Made by a program: the position numbers and the translations under genes. Below are positions 25,543 to 34,682 of a DNA stretch of 64,000 nt, one piece after another. Each line of letters opens with the position of its first letter. Within the stretch, counting starts at the first letter, position 1. The DNA is from Marinilabiliales bacterium. GTDB lineage: Bacteria; Bacteroidota; Bacteroidia; Bacteroidales; PUMT01. The stretch covers positions 1 through 64,000 of the forward strand of contig REEN01000021.1 of the NCBI GenBank assembly GCA_007695015.1, read 5' to 3'. Under the pieces are notes generated by a model that was not told the origin of the DNA, did not search any database, and was given only the letters and a program-made list of their open reading frames with translations.

Positions 25543-28023
25543 CTAATCCAGCTCATCAAGCAGTGAGCCCTCCCTCTCCCTCTCGGTGCGCTGCCGGTAT
25601 TCATTGAAGCGCCAGGTGAACCCGACAAACAGCACCCTGCTCTGGCTTCTTCGCACCAGGTCGGAGGTGAACGACGGACCATAGGTGAACATGTCGAATC
25701 CGCGGCTTTTGAAAACATCACTCAGCCTGAGCGATATTGTGCCGTTCCCGTTCATCACATCCATGCGTGCGGCAAGGTCAAGGTAATACATGGCATCAAG
25801 AATGCCCTGTCCGCCATGCTGCTGGCAGCCGCCTCCTATGGTGCGGCCCGCGGTTACCTCAGAGCTCTGATAATTAAAGCGGGCCTGCAGGTTGACCGTA
25901 TTGGCAATATTCCAGTTGGAAATGGCCTGAACCCTCCAGGCATCGCCGGAATGCTCCCAGTCCGGCAAACTGTCGTCTTCAAGCTTGTTGTAATAGTAAC
26001 TTCCTGTTGCGTTCATGCGCCACCACCGGAACAGCGGGTAGTTGACCACCGCCTCGACTCCGTAAGAGATACCTCTCATCAGGTTCTGAAAGGTGGTACG
26101 GGTCTGGGGATTGGCTCCCCCGAAAAGGGTCATCTCCCGGCTTATCATGTCTTCGGTATCGCGGTAGAAAAGGGCTGCACTGAAGCTTTTGCGATTCTGT
26201 GAGTACTGGTACCCGATCTCGTACGAATCTATATACTCGGGCCTGAGGTCCTGGTTCCCGAAGCTTATATTCATCGGGTCGCTGTAGTTGACAAAAGGAT
26301 TGAGCATCGATATGCCGGGCCTGTTGATGCGCTTGCTGTAGCTCATGTAAAGCGCGTTCCTGTCGTCGACAAGATACCTTATGTGGGCGCTGGGAAAGAT
26401 ATTGGGTATGCTGCGCTCTGAATACTGGCCGGTGACCCGCTGCTCGGCTTCGGAGGTGTGCTGCTCGGCACGCAGTCCGGCCTGCAGGTGCAACCTGTTG
26501 AATGAATGGGCATAGATACCATAGATTGCATGTATGGCCTCACTGTATATAAAGTAATTGGTGAAATCAGTATTTGTTACATGCTCTCCTGTCTCTGCAT
26601 CGACATCATAAAAATTGAAATCATCCTCAACATCGCGAAAAATGCTTTTTGCTCCCGCCTCGAGCCGGCTCTGCTCATTGAAGGGATGAACGTAATCTGC
26701 CTGCAGGGTTAAAAGCCTGCCCGGGGTATATGCCTCGGCGTACCTGATCTCCGATGCCCCGGGGTCGGCGGACTCATCTACCCTGATATCTCTGAATGTC
26801 TCACCGGTGGAGGCCGAATAGAAAAGGTCGGCCGTGAACTGCCTTCCGTTATCACCGCCGTTTCGGGTGTAATTGAGCACGTATTCCCTTCCAAACCCGT
26901 TGAACTGCCTCTCCATGGTGGTATACAAATCCTGGCTGGAAGGCAGGAAAAGGTTTACCTCGGAAAAGTTCTGCGGACGGGTATCCCTGAGGTTGAAGGC
27001 CCCGTAAAAGGTGAGGGTGTTACCGGGACTTATAAAGAAGTCGGTGCCCAGCCTGAAGTTATTGAAGACACCCCTCCTGAAAAAATCCTCATGCTGGTGG
27101 AGCTGCCTGAGCGTATCACCCTGGCCAGTAATGATGTTACGGTCGTTCAGGTTATACCCCTCCATGCCGTGGCGGCGGTAATCCCAGTTGCCGAAAAAGT
27201 TGAACCTGTCGGCCCGGTGATTCATGTGCACCGATCCGTTGTACTTGTTGCCGGTGCCCATGTTGAAGCTCAGCATGCCGTTGGTGCCTGGCTGCCTCTG
27301 CCTTTTCATGATGACATTGATGATGCCCGAGGTGCCGTCAGGGTCATGGCGTGCCGAGGGATTGGTTATAACCTCCACCCTTTCTATCATCGTTGCCGGG
27401 AGCTGGTCAAGACTCTCAAGGTGTGAGGGCCTGCCATCAACCCATATGGTGACGTTGGTGTTGCCGCGGAGGCTGATACGGCCGTCATAATCGACCGATA
27501 CTGAGGGTATCGACTCCATGATATCGAGGGCCGAACCTCCTGTTGCCGTCATGTCACGGTCTACCGTAAAAACCATCTTGTCAAGGTTCAGCCTGAGCAT
27601 CTCCCTCTCGGCGGTTACAGTCACTTCCTCCATCATCTCCTCTCCCGGGGTCAGTTCGATGGTACCGAGATGCGTTTCCGCGGAAGCGGGATCAACGTTA
27701 ACTTCCCCGATAAGGGAAGTCTCAAAACCTATGAATGATACACTTATGTCATATTTTCCGCGGGGAATCCCATCAATGCGGAATGTGCCGTCGGCCGCCG
27801 TTATGCCTCCGGTGACCACTTCATTGCCGCCCCGGGGGTACACAATGACATTGACATATTCGAGTGGCTGATGGCTGACCGACTCCACGACCGTGCCGCT
27901 GATGACACCGCGGGGTGAAGGGCCTGAGCCCGGCTGCTGGCCGAAAAGCAGGCCCGTGACTGGCAAGGAGAAACTTAGAAGCAAAATGATAAATACTGTA
28001 AAACTGCGACTTGCATAAAACAT
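25543..28023 (-). CDS. TonB-dependent receptor with outer-membrane beta-barrel 3 type barrel
   Basis: An 826-residue exported protein. It has a signal peptide, then a carboxypeptidase-regulatory-like domain (about 38-120, ISGTVVESVSHQPLEYVNVIVYP...), a plug domain (about 125-240, ending RVEVITNPSARHDPDGTSGIINVIMKR), and a barrel to the C-terminus. Its length and sequence fit the OMP_b-brl_3 group of Bacteroidota receptors, not the roughly 1000-residue SusC group, and no SusD gene is nearby. It imports an unknown ligand, or may be linked to surface signalling. Single on its transcript and divergent from corA. Confidence 0.88.
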   Translation of the reverse strand: MFYASRSFTVFIILLLSFSLPVTGLLFGQQPGSGPSPRGVISGTVVESVSHQPLEYVNVIVYPRGGNEVVTGGITAADGTFRIDGIPRGKYDISVSFIGFETSLIGEVNVDPASAETHLGTIELTPGEEMMEEVTVTAEREMLRLNLDKMVFTVDRDMTATGGSALDIMESIPSVSVDYDGRISLRGNTNVTIWVDGRPSHLESLDQLPATMIERVEVITNPSARHDPDGTSGIINVIMKRQRQPGTNGMLSFNMGTGNKYNGSVHMNHRADRFNFFGNWDYRRHGMEGYNLNDRNIITGQGDTLRQLHQHEDFFRRGVFNNFRLGTDFFISPGNTLTFYGAFNLRDTRPQNFSEVNLFLPSSQDLYTTMERQFNGFGREYVLNYTRNGGDNGRQFTADLFYSASTGETFRDIRVDESADPGASEIRYAEAYTPGRLLTLQADYVHPFNEQSRLEAGAKSIFRDVEDDFNFYDVDAETGEHVTNTDFTNYFIYSEAIHAIYGIYAHSFNRLHLQAGLRAEQHTSEAEQRVTGQYSERSIPNIFPSAHIRYLVDDRNALYMSYSKRINRPGISMLNPFVNYSDPMNISFGNQDLRPEYIDSYEIGYQYSQNRKSFSAALFYRDTEDMISREMTLFGGANPQTRTTFQNLMRGISYGVEAVVNYPLFRWWRMNATGSYYYNKLEDDSLPDWEHSGDAWRVQAISNWNIANTVNLQARFNYQSSEVTAGRTIGGGCQQHGGQGILDAMYYLDLAARMDVMNGNGTISLRLSDVFKSRGFDMFTYGPSFTSDLVRRSQSRVLFVGFTWRFNEYRQRTEREREGSLLDELD

Positions 28024-28118
28024 TACTGGATAGATTTGGTAGTTTTAAGTTAATTTGACTGAAAAAATAGCAATTGGTTTAACCGGGTAATTTTTAACTT
28101 GCAAAAAATTTAACGATT

Positions 28119-29171
28119 ATGATAACACTGAGGAAAAAAGTGGGCCTGCCGCCGGGAAGTCTTGTATTTACAGGCAAGCAGCATGCCGAAGAGGTGCTGA
28201 TCGATATTATCGATTACGGACCGGACAGCTTTAAGCAGCTGAGTGTGGAGAACATAGAGGATTGTTTCTCTTACAGGGACTCTGATGGAATAACGTGGAT
28301 CGACATCAAGGGGGTGCATGACAGCAAACTGGTATCGGAGCTGGGTGAACATTTCGGAATACACCCGCTTGTGCTGGAGGATATTCTGAACACTAACCAG
28401 AGGCCAAAGACGGAAGCTTTTGATAATTACCTGTTTATAGTGTTAAAGATGCTCTCTTACAACGAAGAAGAAAACATTATCGAATCCGAGCAGGTGAGCA
28501 TGATCGTTGGCCGCGGCTATGTCATCTCACTGCAGGAGAAAGAGGAGGATGTGCTTGATCCCCTGCGGGAGAGGTTAAGAAAGGGGAAAGGCCGGATCAG
28601 GAAGGCAGGGGCTGATTACCTGGCCTATGCAATTCTTGATGTGATAGCCGACAACTACTTCCTGCTGCTGGAAAAGCTTGGGGAGCAGATGGATGATTTT
28701 GAGGACAGGCTGCTGAAGGGACCGGACCAGGAAACGCTCAAGCAACTTTATATCCTGAAAAGGGAGACCTTCCTTCTAAGGAAGTCCGTCTGGCCACTCA
28801 GGGAGGTAGTGACCCAGCTTGAACGCGCAGAGTCGCAACTCATAAAGAAAGATACCGTACCTTTTTTACGTGACCTGTACGACCACACCATCCGTGTAAT
28901 TGAAACGGTGGAAACCCACAGGGAGATGACTGCCGGACTTATTGAACTTTACCTCTCAAGCAACAGCAACAGGATGAACGAGGTGATGAAGGTCCTTACC
29001 ATCATTGCCACCATCTTTATTCCGCTGACCTTCATAGTAGGTATCTACGGCATGAACTTCACCTATATGCCCGAGCTTGAATGGCCGTGGGCCTATTTTG
29101 CCATTCTCTTCATAATGCTGGCAATCGGTACCGGGATGATGGTTTACTTCAGGAGGAAGAGATGGATATGA
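28119..29171 (+). CDS. corA: CorA magnesium/cobalt transporter
   Basis: A 350-residue protein. The cytoplasmic part (1-285) is typical of CorA, with the region GIHPLVLEDILNTNQRPK. Two transmembrane helices sit at the C-terminus, the first followed by the signature YGMN in IVGIYGMNFTYMPELEWPW, which forms the Mg2+ selectivity loop at the pore mouth. It makes a pentameric Mg2+ channel in the inner membrane. The last 23 bases overlap the convergent folK gene. Confidence 0.95.
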   Translation: MITLRKKVGLPPGSLVFTGKQHAEEVLIDIIDYGPDSFKQLSVENIEDCFSYRDSDGITWIDIKGVHDSKLVSELGEHFGIHPLVLEDILNTNQRPKTEAFDNYLFIVLKMLSYNEEENIIESEQVSMIVGRGYVISLQEKEEDVLDPLRERLRKGKGRIRKAGADYLAYAILDVIADNYFLLLEKLGEQMDDFEDRLLKGPDQETLKQLYILKRETFLLRKSVWPLREVVTQLERAESQLIKKDTVPFLRDLYDHTIRVIETVETHREMTAGLIELYLSSNSNRMNEVMKVLTIIATIFIPLTFIVGIYGMNFTYMPELEWPWAYFAILFIMLAIGTGMMVYFRRKRWI

Positions 29172-29937
29172 AGTCCGGCCTACCGTAAAGAAGCCTTAAG
29201 CACGGGAATCCAGGGATAGATGGTACTGAGCGGACATCAGTTTCCGCTTCATTGTTATCAGCCGCTGCCAGGCCTTCCAGTTCTCCGGGCCCGAATACCT
29301 GTGCATTAACCGGGCAGGGGGCCATTGCACCGGGGCCCGCCCCTTTGAGCTCCCGGTTGAGGGTTTCCTCAGTTCCTTTGGCTGCGTCTTCAGCTATGAC
29401 AAGGATATCAATGGTGTCTGCAGGCAGCTCCGCATCGCGAAACCAGCTTCCTGCACCAAAGACAGATACGGGGGGCGCTGACAACAGGGAAAGGATCTTG
29501 TCGATGATCCCTTGTATTGCCCCGAAATGGTTTTTGTAATTTGTGCAGTTAAGAGTCTCTTCTAACTCAGGTATTAGTTCAATTACAGGATTTTTGATAA
29601 AATCCCTGGTAAACACATCCGCATCCCTGATCTGGTTGTTATAAATAACCGTATCCAGGTCAATGGTCCGCGGACCCGATTTGTTTCCGGTTCTTACCCT
29701 GCCCAGCCTGGTTTCAATTTCTTTCAGCCTGTCGTTCAGTTCATCATAAGCATAAGGAGTATCGATATGGAAAACGCCGTTGAGAAAATCATCCTGCTTC
29801 TCATAAAGCAGCGGTTTTGTATAGATAAACCTGGATTTCCTGAGAGACTCTCCCAACAGACCCACTTCCCGTTCTGCAATCCTGACGTTTTCTTCCGGAC
29901 TGATATTTGAGCCAACTCCTATTATTGCGCTATGCAT
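29149..29937 (-). CDS. folK: HPPK (folate synthesis) with C-terminal NTase-like extension
   Basis: A 262-residue protein. Residues 1-130 are 6-hydroxymethyl-7,8-dihydropterin pyrophosphokinase: AIIGVGSNISPEENVRIA, YTKPLLYEKQDDFLNGVFHI, and RVRTGNKSGPRTIDLDTVIYN with the ATP/pterin-binding R..GPRTIDLD. It transfers pyrophosphate from ATP to dihydropterin in folate synthesis. A further 100 residues follow, containing VSVFGAGSWFRDAELPADTIDILVI, which resembles the GS...DID core of MNT nucleotidyltransferases but with degenerate acids. Standard HPPK is about 160 residues, so this tail is unusual. Co-directional with folB, 135 bases downstream. The Met at 29937 is used because it opens the HPPK fold. 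Confidence 0.88.
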   Translation of the reverse strand: MHSAIIGVGSNISPEENVRIAEREVGLLGESLRKSRFIYTKPLLYEKQDDFLNGVFHIDTPYAYDELNDRLKEIETRLGRVRTGNKSGPRTIDLDTVIYNNQIRDADVFTRDFIKNPVIELIPELEETLNCTNYKNHFGAIQGIIDKILSLLSAPPVSVFGAGSWFRDAELPADTIDILVIAEDAAKGTEETLNRELKGAGPGAMAPCPVNAQVFGPGELEGLAAADNNEAETDVRSVPSIPGFPCLRLLYGRPDFISISSS

Positions 29938-30072
29938 GCTCAGTGTTTCTATTCCGATGAATGTCACATCTGATCATTTTTGCAAAAAGTTAAATCACAT
30001 TGCATGTAAGATCGACGAAATCAAACCCCAATGCTTCTGCATATCTGTTTGTGTGCGTCAGCACACAGGGAT

Positions 30073-30423
30073 CTAATCCTTATCTGATTTAACGGCAATG
30101 ACATTGTCGCAGAACCTCAGGGCATTGGGTTTTTCAACGGTTACAGTAACGTCCTGCACCTCCTTGTTCTCCTTTACAATCTTGTATACATGATTAACAA
30201 GGCTCTCCAGCAGATTGAACCTGGAGGCCTCAACCTCGTCTATAATTCTCTTTGTCAGAGTCTTGTAATTAAAAACATCTTCAACCTGGTCGCTCATCTC
30301 TGCCTTCTGAGCATCATACTTAAATCTGATTGAAATAACAACATCCTGCAGAACTTCACGCTCCCAGTCATTTGCACCGATAACCGCCCTCAGGCGCAGG
30401 TTCTTTATCTGAATGCCTGTCAT
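30073..30423 (-). CDS. folB: Dihydroneopterin aldolase
   Basis: A 116-residue protein, normal for the family. MTGIQIKNLRLRAVIGANDWEREVLQDVVISIRF is the FolB N-terminus (the usual motif is G-x-x-x-W-E-R), and FNYKTLTKRIIDE follows. The C-terminal EKPNALRFCDNVIAV takes the place of the standard KPxA segment. FolB converts dihydroneopterin to hydroxymethyl-dihydropterin and glycolaldehyde, the substrate of FolK encoded next. The start at 30423 leaves 10 bases after the upstream SDR gene. Confidence 0.9.
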   Translation of the reverse strand: MTGIQIKNLRLRAVIGANDWEREVLQDVVISIRFKYDAQKAEMSDQVEDVFNYKTLTKRIIDEVEASRFNLLESLVNHVYKIVKENKEVQDVTVTVEKPNALRFCDNVIAVKSDKD

Positions 30424-30433
30424 AGTTATAGAT

Positions 30434-31153
30434 TTATAAGTTTTCGCCACCATCATTATAGATGATCTGGCCGGTTACAAAATTATCTTTAGTAAAGAAG
30501 TCTACTGAATTGATAATGTTTTCGGGATATCCTCTCTTTTGCAGCGGAATGCTTTCTGCCATTCTCTCAATATACTCTTCATCCTTGCCTTCCGGCGGAA
30601 GGATAATTCCCGGAGCAATACCGTTGACCCTTATTTTGGGAGCCAGCTCCATGGCAGCCTGCCTTGTAAATACCGCCAGGAATTTTTTCGACAGAAGGTA
30701 GTCAAAGTGCCTGGTAGTAGCTTCAGTGATCTTTGTATCAAGTATATTTATTATTGAGGCGCCTTCAGGGGCAATTTCCGCAAACTGCTTTGTCAGGATA
30801 TATGGCGCCCTGAAATTTACATCAAAAAACGCGATAAGGCCCTCTGTGCCTTTATCAGAGAAGCTGTTTTCATAGAAGACCGACGCATTGTTAACCAGGC
30901 AGCTGATCCTGAAAACCTGGCTTACATCAGCTATAAGCTTTTGCGTCTCCTGTTCATTGCTGAAATCTGCCCTGAAAATCTCACATTTCACATCATATTC
31001 CGACAATATATCCTCCCTGGTCGACCGGGCCTTTTCAAGCGACCTGCTGTAGTGCAGTGCAACGTCATACCCGGTTGAGGCGAAGTACATGGCTATTTCT
31101 CTTCCAAGCCTGTCCGATCCACCCGTTACCAGTACACTTTTATTCTGTGACAT
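30434..31153 (-). CDS. SDR oxidoreductase, pteridine-reductase/FolM-like
   Basis: A 239-residue short-chain dehydrogenase. The NADP loop TGGSDRLGREIA and the catalytic Tyr/Lys in FDYLLSKKF (YxxxK) are intact, and NNASVF is typical of FolM/PTR1-type pteridine reductases rather than NNAG. It probably reduces dihydropterin/dihydromonapterin to the tetrahydro form with NADPH. Placement directly before folB and folK (10-base and 135-base gaps) supports a pterin role. The pteridine reductase assignment is inferred from NNAS and from context. Confidence 0.75.
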   Translation of the reverse strand: MSQNKSVLVTGGSDRLGREIAMYFASTGYDVALHYSRSLEKARSTREDILSEYDVKCEIFRADFSNEQETQKLIADVSQVFRISCLVNNASVFYENSFSDKGTEGLIAFFDVNFRAPYILTKQFAEIAPEGASIINILDTKITEATTRHFDYLLSKKFLAVFTRQAAMELAPKIRVNGIAPGIILPPEGKDEEYIERMAESIPLQKRGYPENIINSVDFFTKDNFVTGQIIYNDGGENL

Positions 31154-31324
31154 ATAATTGCGCTTAAAAATATTGAACCAAGTTATGAAATCCGGATAAA
31201 TGAACCAAAATTGTGAACTCCTGATATCAATTTGTAATTGAGTACGGCGTTCCGGTTTCCATCTGTGCCTTAGGTTTTGGGAAGTATCATTAAACCCGGC
31301 ACGGCCGTCAGGTGCGGCAGCGAA

Positions 31325-33556
31325 TTATTCTATTATCTTTTCGCTGCATGCATGGACAAAAAGAATATTGCCAAGTCTGTCATACCCCTCAAGAATTTTC
31401 TTGTTGCCATGCTTCAGGCTCTCTTCACGGAATCCTATTATGGTAAGTCCGGCGTCGGCCGAATACTCATTAATGATCGATTGGGGCTTAATCCCCTCCT
31501 TCTGGATTACATATTTTATATTCTGCGCGGTGATGGGCAACCTGCCGCTTTTGACCAGGTCGTCCATCCGCTGACGGACCTCCTTCAGTTCATCCTCGCG
31601 GCAGATGTCATATATCATAATATTTCCCCCCTGCCAGTCAGGATGGCCCAGGATAATAAAGCTGAGCAGTATCATAAGGTTGGCATTATCGGCGTCAATA
31701 CTCTTTATCCATACATGGATCCCGTTCCTGTTAATTACCGGCCTGCGGCTGGCGGCAAGTATGCAGACATCGAAGTTACCTGACCTCACAAGTTCAATGT
31801 TGTCGATAATATCGTCAAGCTCTTCGGGTTTTTCCTTGTCATAATCGAATATTATCATGTTGTTTTCCATCCCTGCTATCCCGGGTATCTGTATTGACTG
31901 TGCAATGGCAGAGGTGTTGGACGGCGAGATTATGGTATCGATATACACGGAGCTGTCGGCACCCACATTGTTTATGAGCCTGTTCAGCTCGGCCTTTGCC
32001 AGCTCAAAAGTGCTTTTTGAGTAATACCCGTCTATACGGTGCAGGTAGGTGCCAAAACCGTACTTGTAAGATATCCAGCTTAATAATTTAATGGCGTTGT
32101 CTCTCTCAAATGTGTTTTTTGATATGCATATGGCGCTGGGCCTCCATTCGGATTCTGCGCCGCTCACCCTCTTCTTCTGGAAATAGACCTGCATCTTCCT
32201 GTTGATCTGCATTATGGTATTGGTGAAAATGGAGGCCAGGTTCCGCCTGTTTTTGTGATATGAATTGACGTATATATAGATCAAAATTATCATCCCAAAT
32301 GCAAGCAATGTATAAACCATGCTGATCTTGAACATTACCCAGGTGGCAACAATAAAACCGGTAAGGGAGATAAACCATTTTGACCTGAAATAGGGCCTGT
32401 AAGAGGGTGATGACCCGAAGTGATTAAGAAATGAGATCAGGCACAGCGAGCCGTAGGTCACCAGGAAGAACATGGAAATTATCTGGGCCACAACGTTTAC
32501 ATCACCCAGTGCAACAAATACAAAGGCTATTATGCATGTAACAACCGATGCGTTGACCGGCTCGTTATCCTCTTTCCTTGTCCGGCTGAGGAACCGGTTA
32601 ATGCGTGCCAGCGGGAACGACCTGTCGCCGGCAAGGGCCTGCAACGTGCGGGGGGCTACCATTACCGAACCGAGGGCTGAAGATACCGTTGAAGCAGCCA
32701 GGCCCAGCGGTATGAAGAAAACACCCCACTTTGCAATGCCCGCCATTATAAGCTGGTCTGATACCAGATCTTCAGGGCCGGCTGAATTGGCCAGCTTGTA
32801 TGTGATGAAGAGATATATTACAAGTCCCCCGAAAGTGGCAGCCAGCGTTCCCAGTGGAATTGACCTTCCCGGACTTTTAAGGTCTCCCGACAATCCCACG
32901 CCTGCCGTCATGCCGGTAAATGCCGGGAATATAATTGCAAACACAACGAAAAAACTGTCCATATTGCGAAACTCGGCGTTGGCCAGGCTAAAGCCCGCTT
33001 CTTCTGCATGTGGCGTTGTGCCCATAAAGAAAAGAAACAGTGATGCCGCCAGCACTATCACAACAATATAGAGGACTTTTACCCCCTGATTTGCGCCCTT
33101 TTTAACTATCAGAACTGAAAGAAAAAACATCACAGGAAGGCTGATTACCTGTCGGGGAACTGTAAAACCCAGTGTTCCTTTTACAAAATCAAAGAAAAAC
33201 TGGAACGCCTCGGTAAAGGCAATAACATAAAATGCCACGCTTATGGCCTGTGACAGGTACAGGGCGATCCCGATCGTGGCACCTATATTCAGGCCGAACG
33301 AACGGGAAATGATAAAATATTCACCGCCGCCCTCAACCCTTTTATTGGTTGCTATTTCCGAAAGTGCCAGGGCGGTGGGGACGGTGACCATATGCCCCAG
33401 CAGAATTATCAATACAACACCCCAGAATCCCAGGGTGCCCACCGCAAATCCGAAACGCAGGAACAGGATTGCCCCCAGTATGGTTGAGATTGCCGTAAAA
33501 AACACGGGAGCGGTCCCGAATTTCCTGCCGCTGTTTGTTTGCATCCGGTTTGTCAA
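31325..33556 (-). CDS. SLC12-type amino acid/cation-chloride transporter
   Basis: A 743-residue inner-membrane protein. Residues 15-430 give about twelve transmembrane segments of the APC fold, starting PVFFTAISTILGAILFLRFGFAVG, with the TGAxxxxxS-like loop TGMTAGVGLSGDLKSPGRSIPLGTL in the SLC12 style. The remaining 300 residues form a cytosolic C-terminal domain, as in the Na-K-Cl cotransporter group. Ion specificity cannot be read from sequence. Single gene. Confidence 0.85.
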   Translation of the reverse strand: MTNRMQTNSGRKFGTAPVFFTAISTILGAILFLRFGFAVGTLGFWGVVLIILLGHMVTVPTALALSEIATNKRVEGGGEYFIISRSFGLNIGATIGIALYLSQAISVAFYVIAFTEAFQFFFDFVKGTLGFTVPRQVISLPVMFFLSVLIVKKGANQGVKVLYIVVIVLAASLFLFFMGTTPHAEEAGFSLANAEFRNMDSFFVVFAIIFPAFTGMTAGVGLSGDLKSPGRSIPLGTLAATFGGLVIYLFITYKLANSAGPEDLVSDQLIMAGIAKWGVFFIPLGLAASTVSSALGSVMVAPRTLQALAGDRSFPLARINRFLSRTRKEDNEPVNASVVTCIIAFVFVALGDVNVVAQIISMFFLVTYGSLCLISFLNHFGSSPSYRPYFRSKWFISLTGFIVATWVMFKISMVYTLLAFGMIILIYIYVNSYHKNRRNLASIFTNTIMQINRKMQVYFQKKRVSGAESEWRPSAICISKNTFERDNAIKLLSWISYKYGFGTYLHRIDGYYSKSTFELAKAELNRLINNVGADSSVYIDTIISPSNTSAIAQSIQIPGIAGMENNMIIFDYDKEKPEELDDIIDNIELVRSGNFDVCILAASRRPVINRNGIHVWIKSIDADNANLMILLSFIILGHPDWQGGNIMIYDICREDELKEVRQRMDDLVKSGRLPITAQNIKYVIQKEGIKPQSIINEYSADAGLTIIGFREESLKHGNKKILEGYDRLGNILFVHACSEKIIE

Positions 33557-33754
33557 TAATAATTATCTATTTCGGACCGACATAACTATCAGCAAAAATA
33601 TTAAAAATTCAATTCGCCCGGGTCAATTTTGGAATCCGGGAGTGAGATTTTCCCATCTGACTCTCCAGGTGCCGTCATCAGGGATTTTAAATATCATTTG
33701 TTATCTTGTCTTGGTTTTCTTGTAAACAATGGATAATCATAACCTGACAAAAAT

Positions 33755-34531
33755 ATGAGAAAGATAATATTTATCACAGCTTTTACCCTGGGAACAGCTT
33801 TTACAGGCTGTATCCTGCCCGGGTGCAGTTCACATAACGGCCGTCAGGCAGATACCGGAGACGAAATCATGAACATCCTGCTTGTAACCGGCGGACACAG
33901 CTTTGATCAGGACAGTTTCTTCAGGATGTTCTTCTCGCTTAAAGGCCTGTGTGTTGACACTCTTTCCCAGCCCCGGGCCAACAGTGCTCTTCTCTCCGAC
34001 CCGGTTACCAGGTATGATGCAATCGTTTTTTATGATATGTGGCAGGAGATATCGCCTGAAGAGAAAGAGGCTTATCTCGCACTTACAGAGTGGGGGACCG
34101 GACTTGTTTTTCTGCACCATTCGCTGGTATCGTACCAGGAATGGGACGAATTTACAGCCATACGGGGAGGCAAGTACTATGAAAGCGGCTATGACTATCC
34201 GCCGGAGAAACTGTCAGGTTACCGGCATGACATATTTATGGATGTAACCGTTATTGATACATCACACCCTGTTACCGAAGGTTTAGAGAACTTCCGCATA
34301 TTCGATGAGGGATACAGCAATATAGGGGTTCTGCCGGGCGTCACTCCGCTGCTCACTACCGACCACCCCGACTGCCATGATATTATCGCATGGGCGCACA
34401 CATACAACAGCTCAAGGGTTGTATATATCCTGCCGGGGCATGACCGTCATGCCTGGGAGAATGAGAACTACCAGGCCCTTGTTGCCAATTCAATCAGGTG
34501 GTCGGCAGGCAGGGACCGAGACGGCCGTTGA
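33755..34531 (+). CDS. ThuA-domain lipoprotein
   Basis: A 258-residue protein with a lipoprotein signal; Cys residues at FTGC (19) and LPGC (24) are both possible acylation sites. The mature part is a ThuA fold: ILLVTGGHSFDQDSFFRMF at its start, then YDAIVFYDMWQEIS, LVFLHHSLVSYQEWDEF and GHDRHAWEN at the end. ThuA proteins are class I glutamine-amidotransferase-like and appear in sugar-use clusters, often as glycosidase accessory proteins. It converges on the xylanase gene, and probably contributes to the adjacent carbohydrate locus. Confidence 0.8.
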   Translation: MRKIIFITAFTLGTAFTGCILPGCSSHNGRQADTGDEIMNILLVTGGHSFDQDSFFRMFFSLKGLCVDTLSQPRANSALLSDPVTRYDAIVFYDMWQEISPEEKEAYLALTEWGTGLVFLHHSLVSYQEWDEFTAIRGGKYYESGYDYPPEKLSGYRHDIFMDVTVIDTSHPVTEGLENFRIFDEGYSNIGVLPGVTPLLTTDHPDCHDIIAWAHTYNSSRVVYILPGHDRHAWENENYQALVANSIRWSAGRDRDGR

Positions 34532-34682
34532 CGGTCACGCGGGGTTTACGGAAATATCCGCAGCCTGAGGCGAACCGGCCTGCTCAAAAAACAAACCGTA
34601 CCTTAACACCGGGTATGCGGCCGGCCTGAACGGTCATGAGGCCAGCCGGATGCAGGTACTCAAAACCTGCAGGATCCCGGCG

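Noticed and set aside
25543-28023. SusC-type xylan transporter
   Set aside because: The receptor has 826 residues with an OMP_b-brl_3-like barrel, no SusD follows, and it lies 6 kb from the xylan genes behind unrelated genes.
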